DNA of 38,532 bases from JACQXM01 sp964569425 (GTDB taxonomy: Bacteria > Planctomycetota > Phycisphaerae > UBA1845), in the NCBI GenBank assembly GCA_964569425.1, contig CAZMVD010000028.1:1-38532 (forward strand), in the 5' to 3' direction. The first letter of the stretch is position 1. Each line of letters begins with the position of its first letter. This document shows, piece by piece, positions 9,617 to 17,628 of the stretch. The notes beneath the pieces are model-generated. The model made no database searches. It was given only the letters and a program-made list of their open reading frames with translations, and was not told the origin of the DNA. The translations under genes and the position numbers were made by a program.

Positions 9617-9645
9617 TTGCCGGTGCTATCCGTCATCGATAGGAT
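9617..9645 (+). promoter_or_regulatory. Candidate promoter for the CBM9-like gene
   Basis: TTGCCG (9617-9622), a 17-bp spacer and TAGGAT (9640-9645) lie 50 bp upstream of the GTG start at 9695. It faces away from the rpmI promoter, and a GC-rich inverted repeat (GGCCC-AGC-GGGCC, about 9598-9610) lies between the two. Support is by consensus match only. Confidence 0.35.
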
Positions 9646-9694
9646 GAGCCCACACGCCGCGGGACGGAAGACCGGGCCTTTGGGGGGAAATAGT

Positions 9695-10315
9695 GTGATT
9701 GCGACCATGTTCTGGCACCTGTGGCTTCTGCCTTGCTGCGTCGCGGAGCCCGAAGCACGCTCGGCCATTCGACTGCCTCATCGACCCGAAGAGAAGATCG
9801 CGATCGACGGCAAGATATCTCCACAGGAGTGGCAGGGCGCGCATGAAATCGAAATTGCCGGCGACGCGAAGGCCCTGGTGTTCCAGACCGAAAGGGACCT
9901 TCTGCTCGCCATCCGGATCACCACTCCCTCGCCGGCCTATGTCGATGTTTTTCTGTTGCTGGACGATGGAAAGCGGATCAATCTCCATGCGTCCATGCAG
10001 GTCGGCGAGCGCGAGTTGCCTGCGGACGGTTGGGACGACCGCGAGCCACCGACCCACTGGGGCCGGCAGGCGCAATGGCGCGGCAACGCCGTTAAGAAGG
10101 CACCTGGCAAGGACGAATCGGCACCGATTGACGAGATGTTCCTCCCCTATGACGGGTACGAGTTCCGACTGGCCAAGGCGCGATTCGGCGGTCGTACCCT
10201 GCGAATGCGCATCGAAGTGCGGGACTTCGCGGCGCGGCGCAGCGATCTGGTCTATCCAGAAGCGTCCACACGATTCGACGCCGCGAGCTGGGCGGTCCTG
10301 TCACTTGAGCCATAG
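9695..10315 (+). CDS. CBM9-like domain protein, probably exported
   Basis: A 206-residue protein. The start is taken as GTG at 9695 because GGGGGGA lies 5-7 nt upstream and a hydrophobic, signal-like stretch (MFWHLWLLPCC) follows directly. The frame stays open upstream to 9437, but that part overlaps rpmI and looks non-coding. The mature region opens with EEKIAIDGKISPQEWQGA, the recognisable start of carbohydrate-binding module family 9-like (CBM9/DOMON-like) domains, followed by alternating beta strands (ALVFQTERDLLLAIRI, DVFLLLDDGKRINLHAS). Such domains bind sugars or haem-like ligands in exported enzymes. No catalytic domain is present, so the partner and ligand are unknown. Confidence 0.65.
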   Translation: MIATMFWHLWLLPCCVAEPEARSAIRLPHRPEEKIAIDGKISPQEWQGAHEIEIAGDAKALVFQTERDLLLAIRITTPSPAYVDVFLLLDDGKRINLHASMQVGERELPADGWDDREPPTHWGRQAQWRGNAVKKAPGKDESAPIDEMFLPYDGYEFRLAKARFGGRTLRMRIEVRDFAARRSDLVYPEASTRFDAASWAVLSLEP

Positions 10316-10741
10316 GCGGGGGCGCGCGGCCGGCGTCTGCCGTTCTGCCAGAGTCACTCTCCAGCCATACTGATGTTTCTATCGAACCGGGTGCGCGGAT
10401 ATATTGCCGGTGGGCGATGATTTGGCGGCCTTCTCTTCACGGTGATGCAATGCAACGCCGCTATCCGCCGGTTTCCAGTATCGCACGCCGGGCCGTCGAA
10501 AGTCGAGGCGATTGAGTTGCTGGAAGGCGATGCCGCCCTGCTCGACGCTTGTCTCATTGTAACGGCCGTTATTCTTGATGAGGGGCGATTGCATTCCCGA
10601 CGGGAGAATCGTTGCCGTGATGGCCGATACGGCTAATATCGCATAAGGGAGAGGGGTGGCCGGCGCTGCCGGCGTCCATGGGATCCGGCGCGTTTGAGTC
10701 GGCGAACCGGAAACCTCAGTTCAAGAAACGGAGGCTTGTCA
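10316..10741. other. Intergenic region before the selenoprotein gene
   Basis: Some 426 bp with no supported gene. Short open frames on both strands (for example 10354-10557 minus and 10442-10636 plus) lack ribosome-binding sites and any family resemblance. The 3' part holds a candidate promoter (10612-10639), a GCCGGC-GCT-GCCGGC hairpin in the would-be leader (about 10660-10674) and the Shine-Dalgarno GGAGG (10730-10734) of the next gene. Confidence 0.5.
10612..10639 (+). promoter_or_regulatory. Candidate sigma-70-type promoter for the TlpA-like selenoprotein
   Basis: TTGCCG (10612-10617), a 16-bp spacer and TAATAT (10634-10639) lie about 100 bp upstream of the GTG start. It is the best -35/-10 pair I found in the 426-bp upstream gap. 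No operator repeat is evident. Support is by consensus match only. Confidence 0.4.
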
Positions 10742-11254
10742 GTGAGGGGAATAGGGTTGTTACTCCTGGCGGGCGGGATGATTGGATTCGCCGGCTGTCA
10801 CCGTGCCGAACCGGGTCGATTCCAGCACAAGTTGGTGAATCAGCCGGCGCCCGATTTTGAGCTGACGGCCCTGGATGGCGGGAAGGTGAAGCTTTCGGCG
10901 TTGCGTGGCAGGCCGGTGATCATCACGTTCTGGGGTTATGGGTGAGCGCCCTGCCGTGCGGAGGCTCCGCACTTGAGTCAATTAGCCGAAGCGCACGCCC
11001 GCGACGGGCTGGTGGTGCTGGCCGTCAATGCGTGGGACGAACCCAAAGAGCAATTAAAGCGATATGCCGAGAAGGAAAAACTGGCGCACCGAATCCTGCT
11101 TCAGGGTGGCAGCGTGGCCGAGGCCTATGGGGTGTCGGCCGTTCCCGTGACGTTGTGGATCAATGGGAACGGTACGGTGGTGGATTCCAAGTCCGGCTTC
11201 GACGGCGCGGAAGAAGTGCGGCAGAAGACGAGGAAGCTGCTCGCTGCCGGTTAA
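10742..11254 (+). CDS. TlpA-like thioredoxin-fold lipoprotein with probable selenocysteine (in-frame TGA at 10943-10945)
   Basis: Extracytoplasmic thiol:disulfide oxidoreductase of the TlpA/AhpC-TSA (redoxin) type, 170 residues if the TGA is read as Sec. GTG 10742 was chosen because GGAGG lies 7 nt upstream and a lipoprotein signal follows, ending FAGC with the lipidated Cys at residue 19. Then come QPAPDFELTALDGG, the usual redoxin opening, and RPVIITFWGYG. At codon 68 there is TGA, followed in frame by APCRAEAPHLSQL, LVVLAVNAWDEP and GVSAVPVTLWINGNG with the cis-Pro loop, ending in TAA. The TGA falls exactly where TlpA proteins have the nucleophilic Cys of WCxPC, giving U68-A-P-C71. A SECIS-like hairpin follows 10 nt later, and selA is in the window. 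The downstream half has no start or Shine-Dalgarno of its own. Alternatives are a nonsense mutation or a sequencing error. Partner proteins are unknown. Confidence 0.85.
10946..10972 (+). promoter_or_regulatory. Bacterial SECIS-like element after the TGA codon
   Basis: Ten nt after the TGA lies GUGCGGAGGCUCCGCAC (10956-10972), a 6-bp stem closed by loop AGGCU, or up to 7 bp with loop GGC. From memory, the SECIS of E. coli fdhF is also a 17-nt hairpin, begins 11 nt after its UGA and has an AGGUCU loop. Here the loop starts 16 nt after the TGA and has a G within its first two bases, which fits the general bacterial SECIS model for SelB binding. The element lies within the coding sequence, and the encoded residues agree with the TlpA consensus. 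Confidence 0.75.
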
Positions 11255-11430
11255 CCGCCGAGCGGTCCACTCAGGCTGGGGTTGTACCCGTTCTTGCCAT
11301 CGTAACGGCGCCTCGGCCGCAGTTCCCGGCGTTCACTACGCCTGTTGGCGCGTTGCCTGACATTGTGCCGATAGCAATGGCATGAGTCTGCCCCCGGCCG
11401 CGGGGGGAAGTCACCGCGCTCAGAGTCCCC

Positions 11431-13809
11431 ATGACGATTTCCGTTGACGATCGGCAACGAGACAGCCTGCTCCGGATGCAGGCAGCTGAGCGTCCGTATG
11501 AGTTTCTGCCGCGCGCCGAAGCGTGGCTCAAGGCCCACCCGGATGACGATGGCGTGCGCATCCTGGCGGTCAGGGAGTACGTACAACTGGGGTTGATGCG
11601 GCGGGCGATCGAGCTGACCGAGAGCGCGGCGACTTCGGAAGAGTGTGCGGGGCAGCTTGCGGATATTCGCAGCAAACTCGCCGCGTTGCCTTCCGGCGTG
11701 GTGCCGTGGGAGAAGCATACGCCACGGTTCGAAACCAACCTGGACGCACTGCGGCGGCGAGGACATGACGTGGAGGAGGTCCGGGCCGCGTGGTACGGGG
11801 CGGGGGAGCGGTTCACGTTATTCTTGGATCGTCATCGACATCCGCAGGTTTGGCTGCGCGAGGAGGCAGGTCGCGGGCGGTGGATACCGTGCCTGGGCGA
11901 CCACGCGGCCCTGGCCCGCGCATCATCGCTGCCGGACGGGGCGGGATGTCATTTTCCGGGCCCCTATTTGTTCGAGGGGATCGACCTCGGCTGGTTTTTT
12001 GAGCGGGTGTACCAAGCCACCGCGAATACATTCCTGAGTTACAGTTGCGCCTTGTATGTGGTGGAGACCGACCCGGCGGTCTTTGCGCTGGCCTTGCATC
12101 TGCACGACTGGGAAACGCTGTTGAGTGACGCCCGCGTGTTCGTCTTCGTGGGGTCCGGCGCGAGCGAGCGTCTTCGCCGGGCGTGGGACCAATCGGCGCG
12201 CCTGCCGTTGCCCACGCATGCGTTTCGGCTGAGTGCGTTTCGCGCCGCTGCGGCGCCGGGCGCGGTGGAAGTAGCGCGTGGGGAATCGGCGGCGCGCGGG
12301 CGTGCGAATGCGTCGATACTCGAGGAGGTCGAGGCCCTCTATGCGGGGCGCGACGTACGGTATTGGGCGCGACGGTTCGACGATGCGCTGAACGGCGGTG
12401 GGGAACCATTACGCATCCTGGCGGCGGTGTCGATGCACACGACGTTCCTACAGCATTCGATGCGCGACGCGCAGCGGGCGTTTGCGGCGCTCGGGCATCG
12501 GTGCGTGGTGTTGAAGGAAAATGCGCCCCATGAGGTGATTGCGCCGCGGGAGTATCTCGAAGCGATTCGCGTGCTGAAGCCCGATCTGTTCTTCAACATA
12601 GACCATTTGCGTCCGGAGTTTGCCGGTGTGGTTCCCGCCAACCTGCCGTTGTTTACGTGGGACCAGGATCAGCTGCCGCAGGTGTTCACCGAGGCGCACA
12701 TGCGCGGAGTGGCGGCACACGATTTTCTCGCCGGCTGTTCCAAGGGTCGCTGGGTGCTGGCGGGGCGGGACCCGCGGCAGTTTCTTCACGCCTACGTACC
12801 CACCTGTCCGGAGCAATTCAGCGGCGAGCTGCTGACGGCGGAAGAGGTCGATCGCTTTGCCTGCGACGTGTCGTACGTGAGCCACGCCTCGCAAACGCCG
12901 CAGCAGTTTCACGAGCAGGAGCGTGCGCAACATGGCTCGGAGGCGATGAAGCGTCTGCTCGATAGCCTGTATGAAATCGTCCCGGAGGTGCTGGCACGCT
13001 ATCGCACGATGCGCGGACCGGTTCCTTCACTGCTGCTGAAGGAGGCGTGCCGGCGGACGGGCGTGTCGGTTTCCGACCCCGATGCGCGGGCGCGGCTCTC
13101 GGGATGGTACTTGTGGCGCCTGGGCGACCGGTGGTTTCGGCACGAGGCGCTGGCGTGGGCGGCGGCGTGGTCCCGGCGAACGGGGAGAACGCTGCGCATC
13201 TACGGAAATGGCTGGGAAGATCATCCGACCCTGGCCGAGTTTGCCGCCGGACCGGCGGCCAATGGGCGCGAACTGCTGTGCATTTACCGCGCATCGCGGA
13301 TCAACCTGCAACTGATGCCCGCGGGGTTCATCCATCAGCGGGCGCTGGACGGGTTGGCGGCGGGGGGTTTTTTTCTGTCCCGGCTGGTGCCGACCGATGT
13401 GCTCGGCAAGACGCTGCGGGCGATGGTGGGGCGCGCTTGTGAGCTGGGGTTGGGCGACACGCGTGCGCTGGTCGATTGTCGGGACGGTCGATTGCGAAGT
13501 CTGTTGAGCGACTATTTCGGCGAGGGGTTGGCGCATGTCGATCCGGATGAGCTGGATTGGCTTCGCATACTGCAAGTGCAGGCGGAGCTGGAGTATCCCG
13601 ACGAGCTGTTTCCCCGCTTCCAAGATGTCGTCTTTGATTCGGCGGAGGAGTTTGCGCAGCGTGCCGAGCTGTTTCTGGACGATGGCTCGGCGCGTGAATC
13701 GTTGGCGCGTGAAATGCGTGCGGTGGTGCTCGACAAGCTCAGCTATCGCGCGACGATGGACCGCTTTCTGCGTGCGATGGGTGATTATCTCAAGTCGGTG
13801 TCGGGGTAA
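11431..13809 (+). CDS. Multidomain glycosyltransferase-like protein (TPR-like N-terminus, MptE/DUF115-like middle, CgeB-like C-terminus)
   Basis: A 792-residue cytoplasmic protein without signal or membrane segments. Residues 1-90 are helical and TPR-like (YEFLPRAEAWLKAHPDDDGVRILAVREY). Around residues 205-245, LYVVETDPAVFALALHLHDW followed by VFVFVGSG resembles the start of DUF115/MptE-like proteins linked to glycosylation. From about residue 330 there is a GT-B-like pattern: a strand with AVSMHTTFLQHSMRDAQRAFAALGH, then DLFFNIDHLRPEF, and near residues 610-650 RASRINLQLMPAGFIHQRALDGLAAGG, the acceptor/donor region of CgeB/YkvP-type glycosyltransferases. No clear Shine-Dalgarno precedes the ATG at 11431; 11476 is an alternative ATG. 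A role in glycosylating a surface protein or flagellin is inference. No flagellin gene is in view. Confidence 0.65.
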   Translation: MTISVDDRQRDSLLRMQAAERPYEFLPRAEAWLKAHPDDDGVRILAVREYVQLGLMRRAIELTESAATSEECAGQLADIRSKLAALPSGVVPWEKHTPRFETNLDALRRRGHDVEEVRAAWYGAGERFTLFLDRHRHPQVWLREEAGRGRWIPCLGDHAALARASSLPDGAGCHFPGPYLFEGIDLGWFFERVYQATANTFLSYSCALYVVETDPAVFALALHLHDWETLLSDARVFVFVGSGASERLRRAWDQSARLPLPTHAFRLSAFRAAAAPGAVEVARGESAARGRANASILEEVEALYAGRDVRYWARRFDDALNGGGEPLRILAAVSMHTTFLQHSMRDAQRAFAALGHRCVVLKENAPHEVIAPREYLEAIRVLKPDLFFNIDHLRPEFAGVVPANLPLFTWDQDQLPQVFTEAHMRGVAAHDFLAGCSKGRWVLAGRDPRQFLHAYVPTCPEQFSGELLTAEEVDRFACDVSYVSHASQTPQQFHEQERAQHGSEAMKRLLDSLYEIVPEVLARYRTMRGPVPSLLLKEACRRTGVSVSDPDARARLSGWYLWRLGDRWFRHEALAWAAAWSRRTGRTLRIYGNGWEDHPTLAEFAAGPAANGRELLCIYRASRINLQLMPAGFIHQRALDGLAAGGFFLSRLVPTDVLGKTLRAMVGRACELGLGDTRALVDCRDGRLRSLLSDYFGEGLAHVDPDELDWLRILQVQAELEYPDELFPRFQDVVFDSAEEFAQRAELFLDDGSARESLAREMRAVVLDKLSYRATMDRFLRAMGDYLKSVSG

Positions 13810-13959
13810 GTGCGGCTGCGGCGGTCGGCAAGGCGGCGAATCGTGCGAACCCGTTGCCCCCAGAATCCTGACGAGCGCAACTTGCTCCGGTTGCCGAGCC
13901 GGCGGTAGCATGGTGACTCCTTGGTGGATGAGGATCAGTCCAGACACGGGGAGTCGACC

Positions 13960-15777
13960 ATGTACAAATCGTCCAAGGCACTCTGTTTGCTGTCGGCCGT
14001 TATCGTGGCAGTACTCGTGGGCGCGGGCGCTCGACCGGCCGGCGCATCCGAACAGGTCGCCAAGTCCGGCGAAGGGCCCACGATGGAAGCGCGCGTCAAA
14101 CAATATGCCACCGTGCGGTTGACGGCGGATCTGTCGTCGCTGACGTCGAACGAGCGGCGCATGATTCCGTTGTTGATCGAAGCTGCGCAGCAGATGGACG
14201 AATTATTCTGGCTCCAGGCGTATGGCGATCGCGCCAGGCTGCTCGCCGCAGCGCGCAGTGATGACGAGCGGAAGTTTCTGGAGATCAACTACGGTCCGTG
14301 GGACCGGCTGGCGGGCAATGAGCCGTTTGTCGCGGGGGTGGGGGCCAAGCCGGCGGGGGCAAACTTCTATCCGGTGGACATGACCAAGGAAGAATTCGAG
14401 AAGCACCTGGCCGATCACCCGGCGGATGCCGAACGGTTCCGAAGCGAATACACGGCCATCGTTCGCAGTCGCGACGGGGGCCTGACGGCGGCGCCGTACC
14501 ATGGTCATTGGGATGCCGTGTATCAGTCGTATGTGTATCGCCGGCTGAAGGCGAACGGCGATGTGACTGAACGTGATGGAGCGGAGGGCGGCACGCGGGT
14601 GATCGTCACTGAGGCGGCGCGCAAGCAGCTCGATGAGGCGAAGCCCGTCGCCCGGGCGGCGAAGCTGCTGGATCAGGCGGCGGCATTGGCTGAGGACACA
14701 GGGCTGAAGAAGTACCTGGAGCTTCGCGCTACAGCGCTGCGTACCGACGACTATCGCCCCAGCGACATGGCCTGGCTGGATATGAAGGACAATACCATTG
14801 ACGTGGTGATCGGGCCGATCGAGACGTACGAGGACCGGCTGTTCGGCTACAAAGCGGCGTACGAGGCGTTTGTGCTTATCAAGGACCGGGAGTGGAGCGA
14901 CCGGCTATCGAAGTATGCGGCGATGCTGCCGGGGTTGCAGCGCGGGCTGCCGGTGCCGGATGCCTACAAACAGGAGATGCCGGGGAGCGACTCGGACCTG
15001 AATGCGTACGACGTGGTCTATTACGCCGGAGACTGCAACGCGGGTTCCAAGACCATTGCCATCAACCTGCCCAATGATGAGCAGGTGCAGCTCGCCAAGG
15101 GGACACGGCGGCTGCAATTGAAGAACGCGATGCGCGCCAAGTACGACAAGATCCTGGTGCCGATTGCGGGGGTGCTGATCGCCGAGGACCAGCGGAAGCA
15201 CATCACGTTTGACGCGTTTTTCGCCAACACCATGTTCCACGAGGTCGCCCACGGGCTGGGCATCAAGAACACGATCAACGGGCGGGGTACGGTGCGCGAG
15301 GCGCTGCGCGACCAATACTCCGCCCTGGAGGAAGGCAAGGCGGATATCCTCGGGTTGTACATGGTGACCAAGCTGTACGAGCAAGGTGAATTGACCGGCG
15401 GCTCGCTGATGGACAACTACGTGACCTTCATGGCGGGCATTTTCCGGTCGGTGCGTTTCGGCGCCTCCAGCGCCCATGGGCGAGCGAACATGCTGCGGTT
15501 CAACTACTTCGGCGAGGCGGGGGCCTTTACCCGTGACGAAAGGACCGGCACTTACCGGGTGAATGTGGACAGGCTCCAGTCAGCGATGAACTCGCTGGCG
15601 GAAAAGATCCTGACGTTGCAGGGTGACGGGGACTACGAGGGCGTTAAGAAGCTGATGGCAGACAAGGGTGCCATCGGCGCGGGGCTGCAGGCCGACCTTG
15701 ACCGGCTCTCGGGCGCGGGGATTCCCGTGGATATCGTATTTGAGCAGGGTGCCGCGGTATTGGGGCTGAGCGATTGA
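13960..15777 (+). CDS. Exported zinc metallopeptidase, M49 (dipeptidyl-peptidase 3)-like
   Basis: A 605-residue protein with an N-terminal signal peptide (residues 1-31, ending near AGASEQ). Start ATG 13960 has GGGGAG about 7 nt upstream; the frame opens 39 bp earlier without support. HEVAH at residues 427-431 supplies the first two zinc ligands and the catalytic Glu. EEGKAD at residues 457-462 supplies the third ligand in the EExxA(D/E) arrangement of family M49. M49 enzymes normally have a six-residue HExxxH motif (HELLGH), so the five-residue HExxH here is a variant found in related bacterial proteins. GANFYPVDMTKEEFEKHL near residue 130 is also typical of bacterial DPP3-related proteins. 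It stands alone between unrelated genes. The substrate is unknown. Confidence 0.75.
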   Translation: MYKSSKALCLLSAVIVAVLVGAGARPAGASEQVAKSGEGPTMEARVKQYATVRLTADLSSLTSNERRMIPLLIEAAQQMDELFWLQAYGDRARLLAAARSDDERKFLEINYGPWDRLAGNEPFVAGVGAKPAGANFYPVDMTKEEFEKHLADHPADAERFRSEYTAIVRSRDGGLTAAPYHGHWDAVYQSYVYRRLKANGDVTERDGAEGGTRVIVTEAARKQLDEAKPVARAAKLLDQAAALAEDTGLKKYLELRATALRTDDYRPSDMAWLDMKDNTIDVVIGPIETYEDRLFGYKAAYEAFVLIKDREWSDRLSKYAAMLPGLQRGLPVPDAYKQEMPGSDSDLNAYDVVYYAGDCNAGSKTIAINLPNDEQVQLAKGTRRLQLKNAMRAKYDKILVPIAGVLIAEDQRKHITFDAFFANTMFHEVAHGLGIKNTINGRGTVREALRDQYSALEEGKADILGLYMVTKLYEQGELTGGSLMDNYVTFMAGIFRSVRFGASSAHGRANMLRFNYFGEAGAFTRDERTGTYRVNVDRLQSAMNSLAEKILTLQGDGDYEGVKKLMADKGAIGAGLQADLDRLSGAGIPVDIVFEQGAAVLGLSD

Positions 15778-15849
15778 GCGGAATGCGCGTGGTTGGGCGA
15801 CGGTCGGCAGGAAATGGGAGTTCTAACCGGCCGGCGCAGTGTCAGTCGC

Positions 15850-16035
15850 TCAGGATGCCTGTTCGGTCGCGCCTTCGGCAGCCGGTTTGTTCTTGGTCTT
15901 TTTCTTCTGGCGGTGCTCTTTCAAAGAGGCCGCAGCCTTCTCCCAGAGTTTGTAGGCCTCTGCTTTTTCGCCGCGCTTAAAGGCAATGGCGGCGTTGACT
16001 TTCTGGCGACGAAACGCCTTGGTGGGTCGGGGCAT
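15850..16035 (-). CDS. Small basic protein of unknown function
   Basis: A 61-residue, lysine-rich, helical protein beginning MPRPTKAFRRQKVNAAIAF and ending in a low-complexity KKKTKNKPAAEGATEQAS tail. A good ribosome-binding site (AAAGGGA, about 5 nt before the ATG) and codon use like its neighbours support it as a real gene. The middle (AIAFKRGEKAEAYKLWEKAAASL) resembles a single TPR-like helical hairpin, and the basic ends suggest RNA or ribosome contact. Both are inference. It lies 105 bp downstream of selA on the same strand and converges with the metallopeptidase gene. Confidence 0.65.
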   Translation of the reverse strand: MPRPTKAFRRQKVNAAIAFKRGEKAEAYKLWEKAAASLKEHRQKKKTKNKPAAEGATEQAS

Positions 16036-16140
16036 TTTTTCCCTTTCGGTGTCTTGCTGTAGGCCGGTCGCACGTCAACCGGCGAGCCGGGGAGTATAGC
16101 GACGGAAGGAGTGACTGCCAACCGGTGGGGTGCCTTGCCA

Positions 16141-17601
16141 CTACAGGACGGGCAGCCGGAGGCCGTTGGGGCCATGGTCGGGGTCGTCGACGCCATCGCC
16201 GGCGTCCAGCGCCGAAGCGGCGACCGACTCGACAAGGGTCGCCACGTCGGCGGTGCGAATGGTCCGCAGGTCGAAGCAGACGGCGTCGTCGCGAATGCGC
16301 GCTACGACCGGCGTTTCCGCCTGCCGCAGGGCGCGGACCATTTGTTCCGTCGAGACTTCGGTGGGGCGCCATTGGACCACGACCGTGGGCAGCTCGGCCT
16401 GGGGCATGGAGCCGCCGCCGACATAACCCACGTCGGAACAGACCAGGAATTTCTCGTCGGGCAGGGCCTGGTGCAGCCGTTCGCACAGATCGCGGGCGCG
16501 CTCGGCCAGCTCGTCGGTGGAGGCGCGGAGCATGGCCAGCGCGGGGACGCTGCGAATCGCCTCCTCGGGATCCAGGTAGGCGCGGAGCGTGGCTTCGAGG
16601 GCGAGCAGGGTGAGCTTGTCCACGCGGTAGGTGCGCATCAGGGGGCCGGCGGTGAGCCGCTCGATCAGATCGCGGCGCCCGACGATGATGCCGCATTGCG
16701 GACCACCGAGCAGTTTGTCACCCGAGAAGCAAGCCAGGTCCGCCCCGGCGGCGAGAGAATCGCGCACGTGGGGCTCGGGAGGCAGGCCGAAAGCCGCCAA
16801 GTCGAGGAGTGCGCCGCTGCCGAGATCGTCCACCGCGATGAGGCCGCGGCGGCGGGCGAGGGCGGCCAATTCCGCCATGGGCACCGATTCGGTGAAGCCG
16901 ACGATCCGGTAATTGCTGGGGTGCACGCTTAGCAGCAGCGCGGTTTGCGCGCCGATGGCGCGTTCGTAATCCGCCAACCGCGTGCGGTTGGTGGTCCCCA
17001 CCTCGCGCAGCACGGCGCCGCCGGCGCTCATGATATCGGGCAGGCGGAAGCTGCCTCCGATTTCCACGAGCTGCCCGCGCGACACAATGACTTCTCGCCC
17101 GGCGGCGAAGGTCTGGAGAATCAGCAGCGTGGCGGCGGCGTTGTTGTTGACCACGCAGGCACTTTCGGCGCCGGTCAGCGTCTTCAACAATTCGACCACG
17201 TGGACGGTACGCCTGCCGCGGCGGCCGCTGTCCAGGTCATACTCGAGGTTGCAATAGCCGCTGGCGCCTTCGACGATGGCTTCGATGGCCGCGTCGCACA
17301 GCGGGGCCCGCCCCAGCCCGGTGTGCAAAACGATGCCGGTGGCGTTGATGACGGGGCGCAGGCCGGGGGCGGCGCGGAGCGCAAGTTCGGCTTCGGCTGC
17401 GGCGAGGATTTCGTCCTCGGTCAGGGGTTCGGCACAGCCGCCGTCCAGAATGCGCCGGCGCGCCGCCTCCACGGCTGCCTGTAAGGAAGCCACGACGGCG
17501 GCGCGAGGGAGCCCTTCGAGCCAGTGGCGCACTTCATCGTGTTCGAGAAGCGCGGACACCGAAGGGAGCTGACGCAGTTGTTCCTGGGTTTTCTGATTCA
17601 T
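16141..17601 (-). CDS. selA: L-seryl-tRNA(Sec) selenium transferase
   Basis: PLP enzyme that converts Ser-tRNA(Sec) to Sec-tRNA(Sec) using selenophosphate, required for bacterial selenocysteine insertion. At 486 residues it is full length. The N-terminus QLRQLPSVSALLEH, then INATGIVLHTGLGRAPL, GCNLEYDLDSG-like text at residues 116-126, NNNAAATLLIL, and SGDKLLGGPQCGIIVG with the PLP lysine at K296 are all characteristic of SelA. It sits 27 bp downstream of the epimerase gene and is probably cotranscribed with heptose genes, an unusual setting. selB, selD and the tRNA-Sec gene are not in the window. Its presence supports Sec decoding of the TGA at 10943. Confidence 0.95.
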   Translation of the reverse strand: MNQKTQEQLRQLPSVSALLEHDEVRHWLEGLPRAAVVASLQAAVEAARRRILDGGCAEPLTEDEILAAAEAELALRAAPGLRPVINATGIVLHTGLGRAPLCDAAIEAIVEGASGYCNLEYDLDSGRRGRRTVHVVELLKTLTGAESACVVNNNAAATLLILQTFAAGREVIVSRGQLVEIGGSFRLPDIMSAGGAVLREVGTTNRTRLADYERAIGAQTALLLSVHPSNYRIVGFTESVPMAELAALARRRGLIAVDDLGSGALLDLAAFGLPPEPHVRDSLAAGADLACFSGDKLLGGPQCGIIVGRRDLIERLTAGPLMRTYRVDKLTLLALEATLRAYLDPEEAIRSVPALAMLRASTDELAERARDLCERLHQALPDEKFLVCSDVGYVGGGSMPQAELPTVVVQWRPTEVSTEQMVRALRQAETPVVARIRDDAVCFDLRTIRTADVATLVESVAASALDAGDGVDDPDHGPNGLRLPVL

Positions 17602-17628
17602 ACTGGCGCCGCGGCCTGAAGTTCTTCG

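Noticed and set aside
9437..9694. Upstream extension of the CBM9-like ORF
   Set aside because: It overlaps rpmI and its promoter, and GTG 9695 has a better ribosome-binding site followed by a signal-like stretch.
10694..10945. Separate short ORF ending at the TGA, with a second ORF at 10973-11254
   Set aside because: Both halves join into one TlpA fold across the TGA, the second half has only a TTG with no ribosome-binding site, and the SECIS-like hairpin lies between them. One recoded gene explains all of this better.
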